Origin: Flavobacteriales bacterium | GTDB taxonomy: Bacteria; Bacteroidota; Bacteroidia; Flavobacteriales_F; PHOS-HE28 | Direction: 5' to 3' | Assembly: GCA_019638115.1 (NCBI GenBank) | Contig: JAHBUK010000004.1 | Span: 124,001-188,000, forward strand | DNA: 64,000 nt | In this document: piece by piece, positions 41,942 to 50,487 of the stretch | Numbering within the stretch: the first letter of the stretch is position 1 | Layout: each line of letters opens with the position of its first letter | Made by a program: the position numbers and the translations under genes | Notes under the pieces: generated by a model | The model's input: the letters and a program-made list of their open reading frames with translations, nothing else | The model's database searches: none | What the model was told of the DNA's origin: nothing

Positions 41942-43206
41942 TGCGTCCTGCGATCGGCACGATGGCCAGCCGGGTGCTGGTGATGGTGATGAACCTGCTG
42001 GTGATCATGCTGGCGGGCCATCGGCTGGGGGCTGAAGGGCTGGGGCAGATCAGCCTCATCGTACTGGGCATCACGTTCATCATGCTGCTGAACAACGTGG
42101 TGGGCGGAGGGGCGCTGGTGTACCTGGCCTCGCGTTTCCCCCTGCCGCGTATCGTGGGGGCGGCATACGGCTGGGCGGCGCTTACCGCGCTGTTGGCCTA
42201 CGCGGTGCTGCAGGTGCTGCCGCTGGTGCCCGCGGAACTGGTGGTGCACGTGGTGCTGCTGGCCTTGATCCAATCGCTGTACACGGTGCATTTCGGCCTG
42301 CTGCTGGGGCAGCAACGCATCGGCTTGTACAACGGCATAGCGGTGGTGCAGGCGCTGGTGCTGCTGGTGGTGTTCGCCGCACAGGCACAGGGCGGGCAGG
42401 CGGATCTGCAGGCCTACGTCCGCGCGAGCTACGCGGCCTTTGGCAGCAGCCTGGTGCTGAGCGCGCTGGCCTTGGCGCGCAAGGGTGCGGGCATGCCCCG
42501 GCAGGCTGCGGAAGGCAGTCTGTGGTCGGCGATCTTCCGGCAAGGGGGGCTGATCCAGGTGGCCAATTTCCTGCAACTGCTGAACTACCGCCTGGCCTAC
42601 TACCTGGTGGAAGCCTTCCGGGGCACGGCGGCCTTGGGCATCTACTCGGTGGCCAACCAATTGGCGGAAAGCGCGTGGGTGGCCCCGAAGAGCCTGGGCA
42701 CGGTGCTGTATGCCCAGGTGAGCAACAGCCGCGATGCCCGTCAGCAACGCGACCATACGCTCACGGTGGCCAAAGCCTCGGTGGCCTTCAGCGGCGCGGT
42801 GGTGCTGGTGGCCCTGCTCCTGCCGGAGCCTTTGTACCAAGCCCTGTTCGGGGCGGAGGTGGAAGGCATACCAGGGCTGGTATTGTTGCTGGGTCCGGGC
42901 ATCATGGCGATGGCGGCCTCGCAGGCATTCAGCCACTACTTCAGCGGCACCGGCAGGAACGTGCACAACGCGGTGGGTTCCGGGCTGGGACTGGTGGTGA
43001 CGCTGCTGGCCGGCTACCTGCTGATACCGCGCTGGGGTGCTGAAGGGGCGGCGATCACGGCCACCTTCGCTTACGGGGCCAATGTGCTGTACCAGGCGGT
43101 GGTGTTCGTGCGCATCACGGATACCGGGCTGCGGCAGCTTTGGTTCACGCGGGCAGATGCAGAGCGTCTGCAACGGGCGTGGCGCGCGGTGCGGGGCGGT
43201 AAATGA
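41938..43206 (+). CDS. Polysaccharide flippase (Wzx-like, MATE/MOP superfamily)
   Basis: A 422-residue membrane protein with about 12-14 helices of the polysaccharide-transporter type (GTMASRVLVMVMNLLVIM, LGAEGLGQISLIVLGI, VANFLQLLNYRLAYYLVEAF, GAEGAAITATFAYG). It would flip a lipid-linked glycan across the inner membrane. It overlaps the upstream gene by 4 bp (ATGA). Downstream lies the 59-bp repeat array. Confidence 0.88.
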   Translation: MMRPAIGTMASRVLVMVMNLLVIMLAGHRLGAEGLGQISLIVLGITFIMLLNNVVGGGALVYLASRFPLPRIVGAAYGWAALTALLAYAVLQVLPLVPAELVVHVVLLALIQSLYTVHFGLLLGQQRIGLYNGIAVVQALVLLVVFAAQAQGGQADLQAYVRASYAAFGSSLVLSALALARKGAGMPRQAAEGSLWSAIFRQGGLIQVANFLQLLNYRLAYYLVEAFRGTAALGIYSVANQLAESAWVAPKSLGTVLYAQVSNSRDARQQRDHTLTVAKASVAFSGAVVLVALLLPEPLYQALFGAEVEGIPGLVLLLGPGIMAMAASQAFSHYFSGTGRNVHNAVGSGLGLVVTLLAGYLLIPRWGAEGAAITATFAYGANVLYQAVVFVRITDTGLRQLWFTRADAERLQRAWRAVRGGK

Positions 43207-43239
43207 TGTGCGGGCGGGGGCGCGGGGGATGACACGTTT

Positions 43240-43815
43240 AACGCCCCCGGCGGGGGCTACCCACATGTCGCCCCGCTGGGGCTACCCACATGTCGTCCCT
43301 CCGGGGCTACCCACATATCGCCCCGCTGGGGCTGAACTAACGGGATGTGACGTGGGATCATCGTTCTACCCACATGTCGCCCCGCTGGGGCTGCACGAAC
43401 GTGATATGACGTGGGATCATCATTCTACCCACATGTCGTCCCTCCGGGACTGCACGAACGTGACGTGACGTGGCATCATCATTCTACCCACATGTCGTCC
43501 CTCCGGGACTGCACGAACGTGACGTGACGTGGCATCATCGTTCTACCCATATGTCGCCCCGCTGGGGCTGCACGAACGTGATGTGACGTGGCATCATCGT
43601 TCTACCCATATGCCGCCCCGCTGGGGCTGCACGAACGTGATATGACGTGGGATCATCATTCTACCCATATGTCGCCCCTCTGGGGCTGCACGAACGTGAT
43701 GTGACGTGGCATCATCGTTCTACCCATATGCCGCCCCGCTGGGGCTGCACGAACGTGACGTGACGTGGCACCATCATTCTAACCATATGTCGTCCCTCCG
43801 GGACTGCGCAGGTGT
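43240..43815. repeat. 59-bp tandem repeat array with covarying hairpin
   Basis: Units with A(C/T)AT(G/A)(T/C)CG start at 43313, 43372, 43431, 43490, 43549, 43608, 43667, 43726 and 43785, exactly 59 bp apart. They are preceded by shorter ~25-bp partial units from 43240. Each has a small hairpin whose arms differ between copies but stay paired: GCCCC-GCT-GGGGC, GTCCC-TCC-GGGAC and GCCCC-TCT-GGGGC. The rest of each unit (CACGAACGTGATnTGACGTGG) is nearly constant. No credible gene lies in 43207-43891. Confidence 0.92.
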
Positions 43816-43891
43816 GCCCGAGCCAAGGCCTTGGCCCTTTCGGAAAGATCCGCTTGCTGCGTATGTTCGTGGACCCCTATCCCCCATCCCC

Positions 43892-45532
43892 ATGCGCCAC
43901 CTTACTCCCTTGCTCTTCCTGTTGATCGGTGTTGGCCAGGCCCAGGCCCAGTGCTCCGAAAGCTCCACACGCAAAGTGCTGCTGGTGGGCGACAGTTGGG
44001 CCTTCTTCATGGGCGTTGACCAGACCATCAACAACGTGTTCAACAAGTGGGGCCATTCCGGCTACACCTACTACACCAACCTGACGCTGGCGGAGAATGG
44101 GGCCGAGACGGACGATTTCCAGGGAGCCACCAAGCAGGCGGAGATCCAGGCACGCTTGGATGCCAACCCCTCCATTGAGGTGGTACACCTGAGCATCGGC
44201 GGCAACGATGTGCTGGGCGATTGGAACGTGTCCTTCACGCAGGCGCAGACCGATTCGCTGAAGGCCGCCGTGTACGACCGCCTGGTGGATGTGATCGAAT
44301 TCATCAAGAGCGCCCGCCCCGGCATCCGCATCCTGTGGAGCGGCTACACCTACCCCAATTTCGAGGAGGTGATCCAGAGCTTCCAGCCCTTCCCCACGCT
44401 GCACCCCTTCTACGGCACCTGGCAGGGCATGGGCTTCCCCAGCTTCCTGCAACTGAACACCATCCTGAACGATTTCTCCAACACCATCGCCGACTTCTGC
44501 GCCAACGACCCGCAGGTGGACTTCGTGCCCGCCACCGGCCTGATGCAGTACACCTTCGGGCAGAACTCGCCGCTGGGCGTGGCACCCGGGGGCAGCTACC
44601 CACCGCTCACCGCGCCGCTCACCGAAGGCTTCGTGGACTACCCCTCGCCGCGCAACTCCATGCGCGACTACCTGCTCACCAAGGACTGTTTCCACCTGAG
44701 CGCTTCGGGCTACCGCGACCTGATCGAAGAGCACACCAAGAAGTTCTACCACAAATTCCTGATGGACGATGCCTACGTGGTGGCCGGTACCGGGGCGCAG
44801 AACGGCTCGGTGTCCAACCTGGGCAACGTGCTGAGCGAACTGCGCGTGGGTGAACTGGGCGGCGAGACCTACTCCACCCTGCTCACCTTCGACACCTCCG
44901 TGCTGCCCGATACCGGCATCGTGGGGGCGAGCATTTTCCTGCGTCGCGCGGGGCTGGATGGCACCAACCCGATCGGCAACACCCTGCAGGTGAAGGTGAA
45001 GAGCGGCTTCTTCGGGAGCAGCCCCAACGTGGAGGCCGTGGACCTCTTCTTCATGGCCGATGCCACCGACCAGGCCTGCCGCTTCGGCTCCAATTCCACC
45101 GGCACCGGCAACTGGATCCGCCTCGACCTGCCGAGCTCCATCCTGCCCTTCATCAGCAACACGGGCAGCACCCAGTTCATCATCAGCACCAACGGCGCGG
45201 TGGGCGGACAGGTGCTGTTCACCGACGGCAGCGACCCCGAACTGGCGCCGGTGCTGAACCTGCGCTTCGGCGAGCAGAGCGTGGACGTGGCACAGGGCCT
45301 TGCCGCCGCTGAAGGCACGCACGTTTTCCCCAACCCCACCACCGGCCTGCTGAACCTGCACACCACCGCTCCCGTGCTGGGCAGCGAGGTGCATGATGCA
45401 CTGGGTCGCCTGGTGCTGCAAGGCACGGTCGACCAAGGCACGCTGGACCTTGGCGCGCTGCCCGCAGGCCACTACACGCTGCGCATCGCCACTGCGGACG
45501 GCATCAGCATGCACCGGGTGGTACGCCAATGA
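43892..45532 (+). CDS. Secreted SGNH/GDSL hydrolase with T9SS sorting tail
   Basis: A 546-residue exported protein. Signal peptide MRHLTPLLFLLIGVGQAQAQ, then an SGNH esterase domain (~25-310) with Ser35 in GDSW, Gly/Asn in IGGND and the Asp/His pair in KDCFHLSASGY. A beta-sandwich (~320-470) precedes a type A T9SS tail (HVFPNPTTGLLNL, LPAGHYTLRI). Likely a surface lipase or carbohydrate deacetylase. The frame is open from 43706, but that part is repeat. The next gene overlaps the stop. Confidence 0.88.
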   Translation: MRHLTPLLFLLIGVGQAQAQCSESSTRKVLLVGDSWAFFMGVDQTINNVFNKWGHSGYTYYTNLTLAENGAETDDFQGATKQAEIQARLDANPSIEVVHLSIGGNDVLGDWNVSFTQAQTDSLKAAVYDRLVDVIEFIKSARPGIRILWSGYTYPNFEEVIQSFQPFPTLHPFYGTWQGMGFPSFLQLNTILNDFSNTIADFCANDPQVDFVPATGLMQYTFGQNSPLGVAPGGSYPPLTAPLTEGFVDYPSPRNSMRDYLLTKDCFHLSASGYRDLIEEHTKKFYHKFLMDDAYVVAGTGAQNGSVSNLGNVLSELRVGELGGETYSTLLTFDTSVLPDTGIVGASIFLRRAGLDGTNPIGNTLQVKVKSGFFGSSPNVEAVDLFFMADATDQACRFGSNSTGTGNWIRLDLPSSILPFISNTGSTQFIISTNGAVGGQVLFTDGSDPELAPVLNLRFGEQSVDVAQGLAAAEGTHVFPNPTTGLLNLHTTAPVLGSEVHDALGRLVLQGTVDQGTLDLGALPAGHYTLRIATADGISMHRVVRQ

Positions 45533-46428
45533 GGGCGGGCATTCTTCTGGGGCTCGCGGCCCTTGTCACAGCGAGCGGTCACGCCCAGGACCGCATCGAT
45601 CGCTTTTACGCGCTGGTCAATGGCGGTGACATCGCTGCTGCGGACAGCCTGGTAAGCGCGTGGGCGGTGGATGCGCCGCAGGATGCCGAGCTTTTCGTGG
45701 CCCGCTTCAACCTGCACCTGAAGTATGCCATGACGCCCGTGCTGCGCTTGGATACCGAGCCCTTGCACGGCGAGCAACTGGTGCTCACCGATCCGGAGAC
45801 CGGTGCCGAAGTGGGCTACCTGGGCGAGGACATGGCCATGGCGGAGGCGGAGTTCGACCAGGCCTTAAAAGCCATTGCCGAAGGCATAGCCCTGCACCCG
45901 GACCGCTTGGACATGCACCTGGGGCGCATCTTCATCCTGGGCAAGGAAGCGCGCTACGCCGAACAGGCCGATGCCATCGTGCAGGTCTTGGAGCAGGACC
46001 AACGCAACCAGCACCAGTGGCTGTGGAGCAAGAACGTGCCACACCCCGATGGCCTGGACCTGCTGCAGAGCAGCATCCAAGGACACATGTACACCATCTT
46101 CAACGACCCGTACGCGGACCTGGAGCCCATCGCCACGGTGAGCCGCAAGTTCATTGCCTGCTATCCGGACCACGTGTATGGCTACACCAACCTGGGCGGC
46201 TATCACGCCTCCAAGGAGGAATACGCGGAGGCCATGCGCAACTTCAACAAGGCCCACAGCCTGGACCCGAAGGACGCCCTGGTGCTGCTGAACATTGCGC
46301 ATTGCCAGGAGCAGCAGGGCAACCCCAAGGCGGCCGCCGCCACCTACGACAAGGTGATGAAGTTGGATGACGCCGACGCTCGGGAATACGCGGCTGAGCG
46401 AAAAGCTGCATTGAAAGGCAAGCGTTGA
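45529..46428 (+). CDS. Secreted TPR-repeat protein
   Basis: A 299-residue protein with signal peptide (MRAGILLGLAALVTASGHAQ) and helical repeats. Two TPR units are clear near the C-terminus (YGYTNLGGYHASKEEYAEAM and ALVLLNIAHCQEQQGNPKAA). It probably mediates protein contacts in the periplasm; no enzyme motif is seen. The ATG overlaps the hydrolase stop by 4 bp. Confidence 0.82.
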   Translation: MRAGILLGLAALVTASGHAQDRIDRFYALVNGGDIAAADSLVSAWAVDAPQDAELFVARFNLHLKYAMTPVLRLDTEPLHGEQLVLTDPETGAEVGYLGEDMAMAEAEFDQALKAIAEGIALHPDRLDMHLGRIFILGKEARYAEQADAIVQVLEQDQRNQHQWLWSKNVPHPDGLDLLQSSIQGHMYTIFNDPYADLEPIATVSRKFIACYPDHVYGYTNLGGYHASKEEYAEAMRNFNKAHSLDPKDALVLLNIAHCQEQQGNPKAAAATYDKVMKLDDADAREYAAERKAALKGKR

Positions 46429-46436
46429 GGGGCGTC

Positions 46437-46463
46437 TTGGGCGGAACGGCCCGGCTATATTTG
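46437..46463 (+). promoter_or_regulatory. Promoter candidate for the GT2 gene
   Basis: TATATTTG at 46456-46463 is an exact match to TAnnTTTG, with TTG at 46437-46439 and a 16-bp spacer. It implies a leader of about 130 bases to ATG 46601; nothing else is seen in that gap. Confidence 0.55.
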
Positions 46464-46600
46464 GCGGCCTGCCGGATCGCCGATCCAGGGATCATGCACA
46501 CGGTCAGGTCGCGAAGCTCCATCGCACCCATGTACGACACCACCCACCGCGCTGTCCGGACCGCACCCGTGTGCGCGCCTGACGGGCGCCACCCTGCCGC

Positions 46601-47524
46601 ATGAAGGTATCGGTGGTGATCCCGTGCTACAACGTGGAAGGCTGGGTGGAAGCCTGCCTGCGCAGCACCTTGGCACAGGTACACCGCGATCTGGAGGTGA
46701 TCTGCGTGGACGACGGCAGCACCGATGGCACCGCGGCGGTGATCGAAGGCCTGCAAGCCGAACAGCCGGGCAAGATCACGCTGATCCGGCAGGCCAACAG
46801 CGGCGCCACGGCCGCCCGCAACCGGGGCTTGGAGGCCGCCACCGGCACCTATGTGCAGTTCCTGGATGCGGACGACCTGCTGCTGCCCTTCAAACTGAAA
46901 CGCCAGCTTACCCTGGCCGAGCAGCGTGGACTGCCGGGCCTGATCGTGGGCAGCTACCGCACCATTTCGGCGGATGGGCGCCAGCGGAACGAATCCGTGC
47001 AAAGCCCCAAGGACCGGGACCTGTGGCTGGACCTGATGCGCACCAACCTGGGCATCACCTCGGCCAACCTGTGGCGGCGCGACACCGTGGTGGAGGCCGG
47101 CGGCTGGAACACCGAACTGCGCAGCAGCCAGGAATACGACCTGATGTACCGCATGCTGGTAAAAGGTTGCGAAGTGGCTTTCGACCCTTTGGTGAACACC
47201 GTGATCCGCAAGCGCGAGTCGGGCAGCATCAGCCAAAGCAACCTGGCGGCCAATTGGAAGCGCTACGTGGATCTGCGGGTACACATCCTGGAACACGTGG
47301 ACGCCTTGGGCGTGGTGAAGGACCGGCGCACCTACCTGCAATACCTCTTCGACTCCATCCGGGTGCTGTACCTGCACGATCCCAAAACGGCGCTGGAGCT
47401 GTTCGACCGGCACATCCCGAAGAACTTCGTGCCCAAGCCTTCGCCAGCCACGGGCTGGCTGTACGTGCTTGCGTATCGTGTGCTGGGCTTCCGCCGTGCG
47501 CAGTCCCTGTCCCAGCGAACGTGA
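46601..47524 (+). CDS. Glycosyltransferase family 2
   Basis: A 307-residue inverting GT-A enzyme with N-terminal VSVVIPCYNVEGWVEACLRS, nucleotide-binding VDDGSTDGT, the metal-binding DXD motif in FLDADDLLLP, and the acceptor-side segment SSQEYDLMYRML. It probably adds a sugar to the surface glycan handled by the GT4/flippase locus upstream. It converges with bshB1 with no gap between the stop codons. Confidence 0.93.
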   Translation: MKVSVVIPCYNVEGWVEACLRSTLAQVHRDLEVICVDDGSTDGTAAVIEGLQAEQPGKITLIRQANSGATAARNRGLEAATGTYVQFLDADDLLLPFKLKRQLTLAEQRGLPGLIVGSYRTISADGRQRNESVQSPKDRDLWLDLMRTNLGITSANLWRRDTVVEAGGWNTELRSSQEYDLMYRMLVKGCEVAFDPLVNTVIRKRESGSISQSNLAANWKRYVDLRVHILEHVDALGVVKDRRTYLQYLFDSIRVLYLHDPKTALELFDRHIPKNFVPKPSPATGWLYVLAYRVLGFRRAQSLSQRT

Positions 47525-48244
47525 TCAGCGCAGGGCCACCAGGTCGTCCACGCCGGGTGGGCGGGCGGTGGTGAAGCCTTCGGCGAAGGTAACGTTCATG
47601 AGGCGCCCCAACTGGCGGTGCCGCCCTTCCAGGAAGGGCATGAAATCGGGGTTGGCGATGGGGCTCTGCGGCTCGCTGCTCTTGGGATCGTGGAACTGCG
47701 AGGCGAAACAGCGCAGTGCCTCCTGCTTCTTCTCCCAGAAAGGCGTGATGTCCACCAGCAGCTGTGGCTCCACCCAATGGTCCTGGATGGCGTGCAGCAC
47801 CTGCGTGGGGCGCCAAGCCTCCTGCTCCCGCCCATCGTGCGTGGTGTGGATGCGCCGCAAGCCGCTGAGGAAGGCTGCTTGGGCCACCAGCTCGGCACCC
47901 CGGCCATGGTCCGGATGGCGATCGCGGACAGCGTTGGTAAGCAGCACCTTTGGGCGGTGCCTGCGGATCGCATGGACCACTTTCAGCAGGCTGGGTTCAT
48001 CGACCCGGAAAAAGCCGTCGGGCAGGCCCAATTGGTAACGGAAACGGGCTCCGAGCACCACCCGTGCGGCTTCGGCTTCTTGGGCGCGCAGCGCAGCGTT
48101 GCCGCGGGTACCAAGCTCCCCGGCGGTAAGTTCGACCAAGCCCACGGAGTGCCCCAGCGCGATGTGATGCAGCACCGTTCCCGCCATGGAGATCTCAACG
48201 TCGTCGGGATGTGCGGTGATGCACAGGATGTCCACCTGTTCCAT
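47525..48244 (-). CDS. bshB1: Bacillithiol biosynthesis deacetylase BshB1
   Basis: A 239-residue zinc-dependent PIG-L family deacetylase that converts N-acetylglucosaminyl-malate to glucosaminyl-malate, step two of bacillithiol synthesis. Zinc site AHPDDVE starts at residue 11, and the later His motif is DRHPDHGRG. ELGTRGNAALRAQEA, LGLPDGFF and SQFHDPKS are typical of BshB1 rather than of mycothiol enzymes. bshA and bshC are not in the window. It shares the strand with the glutathione-peroxidase gene 32 bp upstream. Confidence 0.95.
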   Translation of the reverse strand: MEQVDILCITAHPDDVEISMAGTVLHHIALGHSVGLVELTAGELGTRGNAALRAQEAEAARVVLGARFRYQLGLPDGFFRVDEPSLLKVVHAIRRHRPKVLLTNAVRDRHPDHGRGAELVAQAAFLSGLRRIHTTHDGREQEAWRPTQVLHAIQDHWVEPQLLVDITPFWEKKQEALRCFASQFHDPKSSEPQSPIANPDFMPFLEGRHRQLGRLMNVTFAEGFTTARPPGVDDLVALR

Positions 48245-48276
48245 GGCGCAAAGGTGGGGAACCTGCCGCTTGCGGA

Positions 48277-48864
48277 TCAGCCCTTCACCCAGTTCAGGAT
48301 CTCGTCATCGAGCGGGCCCACGCCGGAGGGATGGGAGGCCACCAGGCGCCCTTCCTCATCGATGAGGAACTTGTGGAAGTTCCACTTCACGGAAGCGTCC
48401 ATCACGCCGTTCTGCTCCTTGCTGGTGAGCCACTCGTACACGGGGCTCTTGTCCTTGCCCTTCACGCTCACCTTGGCCATCATGGGGAAGGTGACACCGT
48501 AGTTCTTCTCGCAGAAGGCCGCGATCTGCGCCTCGCTGCCCGGCTCCTGGCCACCGAAATCGTTGCAGGGGAAGCCGATGATCACCAGGCCCTTGTCCTT
48601 GTAGGCGGCATAGAGCTCCTGCAATTGCGCGTACTGCTTGGTATAGCCGCATTCGCTGGCGGTGTTCACCACCAGGATCTTCCTGCCCTTGAAGCTTTCC
48701 ATGGAGACCGGCTGGCCATTGATGTCGGTGGCGCTGAGGGCGTGGAAGGACTTGGCTTCGGGCATGGCAACGTTGCTGGCTGAGGGTTGAACGGCGTTGG
48801 TGGGGGCTGTTGCGCCGGTGCAGGCGAGCAACAGCGGCAGCAGGAGGAGGTGCTTGGGATGCAT
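48277..48864 (-). CDS. Glutathione peroxidase family lipoprotein
   Basis: A 195-residue thiol peroxidase. The start ATG 48864 gives a lipoprotein signal (HLLLLPLLLAC). The catalytic tetrad is visible: Cys72 in NTASECGYT (Cys, not selenocysteine), Gln in GFPCNDFGGQEPG, and Trp/Asn in VKWNFHKFLI. Bacterial members usually use thioredoxin rather than glutathione as reductant. The adjacent bacillithiol gene fits a thiol-redox defence role. Frame extension to 49167 overlaps the divergent gene and is rejected. Confidence 0.92.
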   Translation of the reverse strand: MHPKHLLLLPLLLACTGATAPTNAVQPSASNVAMPEAKSFHALSATDINGQPVSMESFKGRKILVVNTASECGYTKQYAQLQELYAAYKDKGLVIIGFPCNDFGGQEPGSEAQIAAFCEKNYGVTFPMMAKVSVKGKDKSPVYEWLTSKEQNGVMDASVKWNFHKFLIDEEGRLVASHPSGVGPLDDEILNWVKG

Positions 48865-48949
48865 GCCCAAAGGAACGAACGGGAGGGCGCATTGTTCAAG
48901 CGGAAAAATGGGGGCCAACCTTCCGGCCGGGTCGTGCGTAGAAGCGCAC

Positions 48950-49783
48950 ATGCGCCCACACTTGACCTTCCTATGCCTTGTTGCGATGGCAGGGAGCCCC
49001 GCCCTCCGAGCCCAGACCGCCGTTAAGATCACCGATGCCAACGCCATTGCCTGCGACCTGATGATCGGGCAGCTGGCCGATGCGCAGACCACCCTGCTGG
49101 CCGGCGGACTGGACAGCGCCACGGTGGAATCCGTGATCCTGGCCGAACTGCAAGGGGGCCGTCCCACAGCGCTGCAAAGCGACAGCGCCCGGGCCGTGAA
49201 CGGAGGCGCAGCTGTGAACTACAGCGCCTACCAGCTCTGCGAGGTGGGTACCGAAGCCGGGCCGATGGCCTTGGTGCTGATCCCTGCCCGCGAGAACACC
49301 CACATGCCCGAAGGCTTGCGCAGCAACCGCGATTTCCACATGCTCGTGCGCCCGGACGGACTGCGCGCCGCAGCGGAACTGGTGCAGAAGCCCAAGCCCA
49401 GCCGTGGCCCTCGTTGGGAAGGCAAGCCAAGTGCGCGGATCGTGCGTACCGACGGTGTGTATGCCACCTACGACCTGGCCGCTGACCCCAAGGCACTGGC
49501 CGTGCTGGAACGCAGCGGCATGAGCCCGCAGGAGATCGAGGCCGTGCTCTTCCGCAGCCACCAGCGCAACTGGCCCGAGGGGCTTGATGAAGTACACCAA
49601 CGCGCCAAGCGCCCCGCCGACATCCAACGCCTGAAGGCCGTGGAAGCCGCCCGCTGGGACAACAAGGTGCTGCTGATCATCCCCGCCGAACTGAACCGCA
49701 AGATCCCATCGGCGGTGCGCCCCTACCTGGACATCTACATGGTGTACGAGGCCGATGCCGTGGCGGTGAAGACCAAGAAGTAA
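48950..49783 (+). CDS. Hypothetical secreted protein
   Basis: A 277-residue protein with signal peptide (MRPHLTFLCLVAMAGSPALRAQ) that I do not recognise. It is alpha/beta mixed with two short Cys-bearing segments (AIACDLMIG, YQLCEVG). No repeats, helices or sorting tail are seen. ATG 48950 starts the signal. It precedes the ccm cluster by 31 bp, so a link to cytochrome maturation is possible by position only. Confidence 0.7.
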   Translation: MRPHLTFLCLVAMAGSPALRAQTAVKITDANAIACDLMIGQLADAQTTLLAGGLDSATVESVILAELQGGRPTALQSDSARAVNGGAAVNYSAYQLCEVGTEAGPMALVLIPARENTHMPEGLRSNRDFHMLVRPDGLRAAAELVQKPKPSRGPRWEGKPSARIVRTDGVYATYDLAADPKALAVLERSGMSPQEIEAVLFRSHQRNWPEGLDEVHQRAKRPADIQRLKAVEAARWDNKVLLIIPAELNRKIPSAVRPYLDIYMVYEADAVAVKTKK

Positions 49784-49814
49784 GCGCCCGGGCGGGGTTA
49801 CCTTCGCCCCCGCT

Positions 49815-50483
49815 TTGCGAACCCGGGAGATCCTCCACATCCTGCAACTCGAGGTAGCGCTGGACCTGCGCCAGCGCGCCGCATGGGGGGGCATGCTCCT
49901 CTACGTGGTAAGCGCCGTGTACGTGGCCTACCTCAGCGTGAAAGGCGGGCTGGGCACCGCCACGTGGAACGCCCTCTTCTGGATCATCCTGCTCTTTGCG
50001 GCCTTCAACGCCCTGTCGCGCTCCTTCCAGCGCGAAGACCAAGGGCGCCAACTCTACCTCTACACCCTGGTGGACCCGCGCAGCGTGGTGCTGGCCCGCA
50101 GCCTCTACAACGCGCTGACCATGGTACTGCTGAGCCTGCTGAGCCTGGTCTTTTACACCCTGTTCCTCGGTGGTGAGGTGCTGGCGGAAGCCGACCTGCC
50201 CCAGTTCCTGCTGGCCGTGGTGCTGGGCGGCATCGGCTTCGCGGCCGCCCTCACGCTGATATCCGCCATCGCAGCGCGCGCTGGAAACGGGCTGGGCCTC
50301 ATGGCCATCCTGGGCTTCCCGATCGTGCTGCCCATGCTGCTGGCGGTGCTGCGTGCCAGCAAGCTGGCGCTGGATGGCGTGGCCTGGAGCGTGACGGGCA
50401 CCTACTTCCTGGGCCTGGTGCTGCTCGACGTGATAACCGTGACATTGGCCTGGTTGCTCTTCCCGTACCTTTGGCGCGATTGA
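49815..50483 (+). CDS. ccmB: Heme exporter permease CcmB
   Basis: A 222-residue membrane subunit of the CcmAB ABC transporter, which drives heme release from CcmE in system I cytochrome c maturation. About six helices; family segments are ELEV-like LQLEVALDLRQR, FNALSRSFQREDQGRQLYLYTLVDP and IGFAAALTLISAIAARAGNG. TTG 49815 is the start, since the conserved N-terminus precedes the first ATG. TACCTTCG at 49799-49806 may be its -7 element. ccmA is not in the window. Confidence 0.9.
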   Translation: MRTREILHILQLEVALDLRQRAAWGGMLLYVVSAVYVAYLSVKGGLGTATWNALFWIILLFAAFNALSRSFQREDQGRQLYLYTLVDPRSVVLARSLYNALTMVLLSLLSLVFYTLFLGGEVLAEADLPQFLLAVVLGGIGFAAALTLISAIAARAGNGLGLMAILGFPIVLPMLLAVLRASKLALDGVAWSVTGTYFLGLVLLDVITVTLAWLLFPYLWRD

Positions 50484-50487
50484 GAAA

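Noticed and set aside
43313..43815. CRISPR array
   Set aside because: The units are contiguous 59-bp tandem repeats with no unique spacers and no cas genes nearby.
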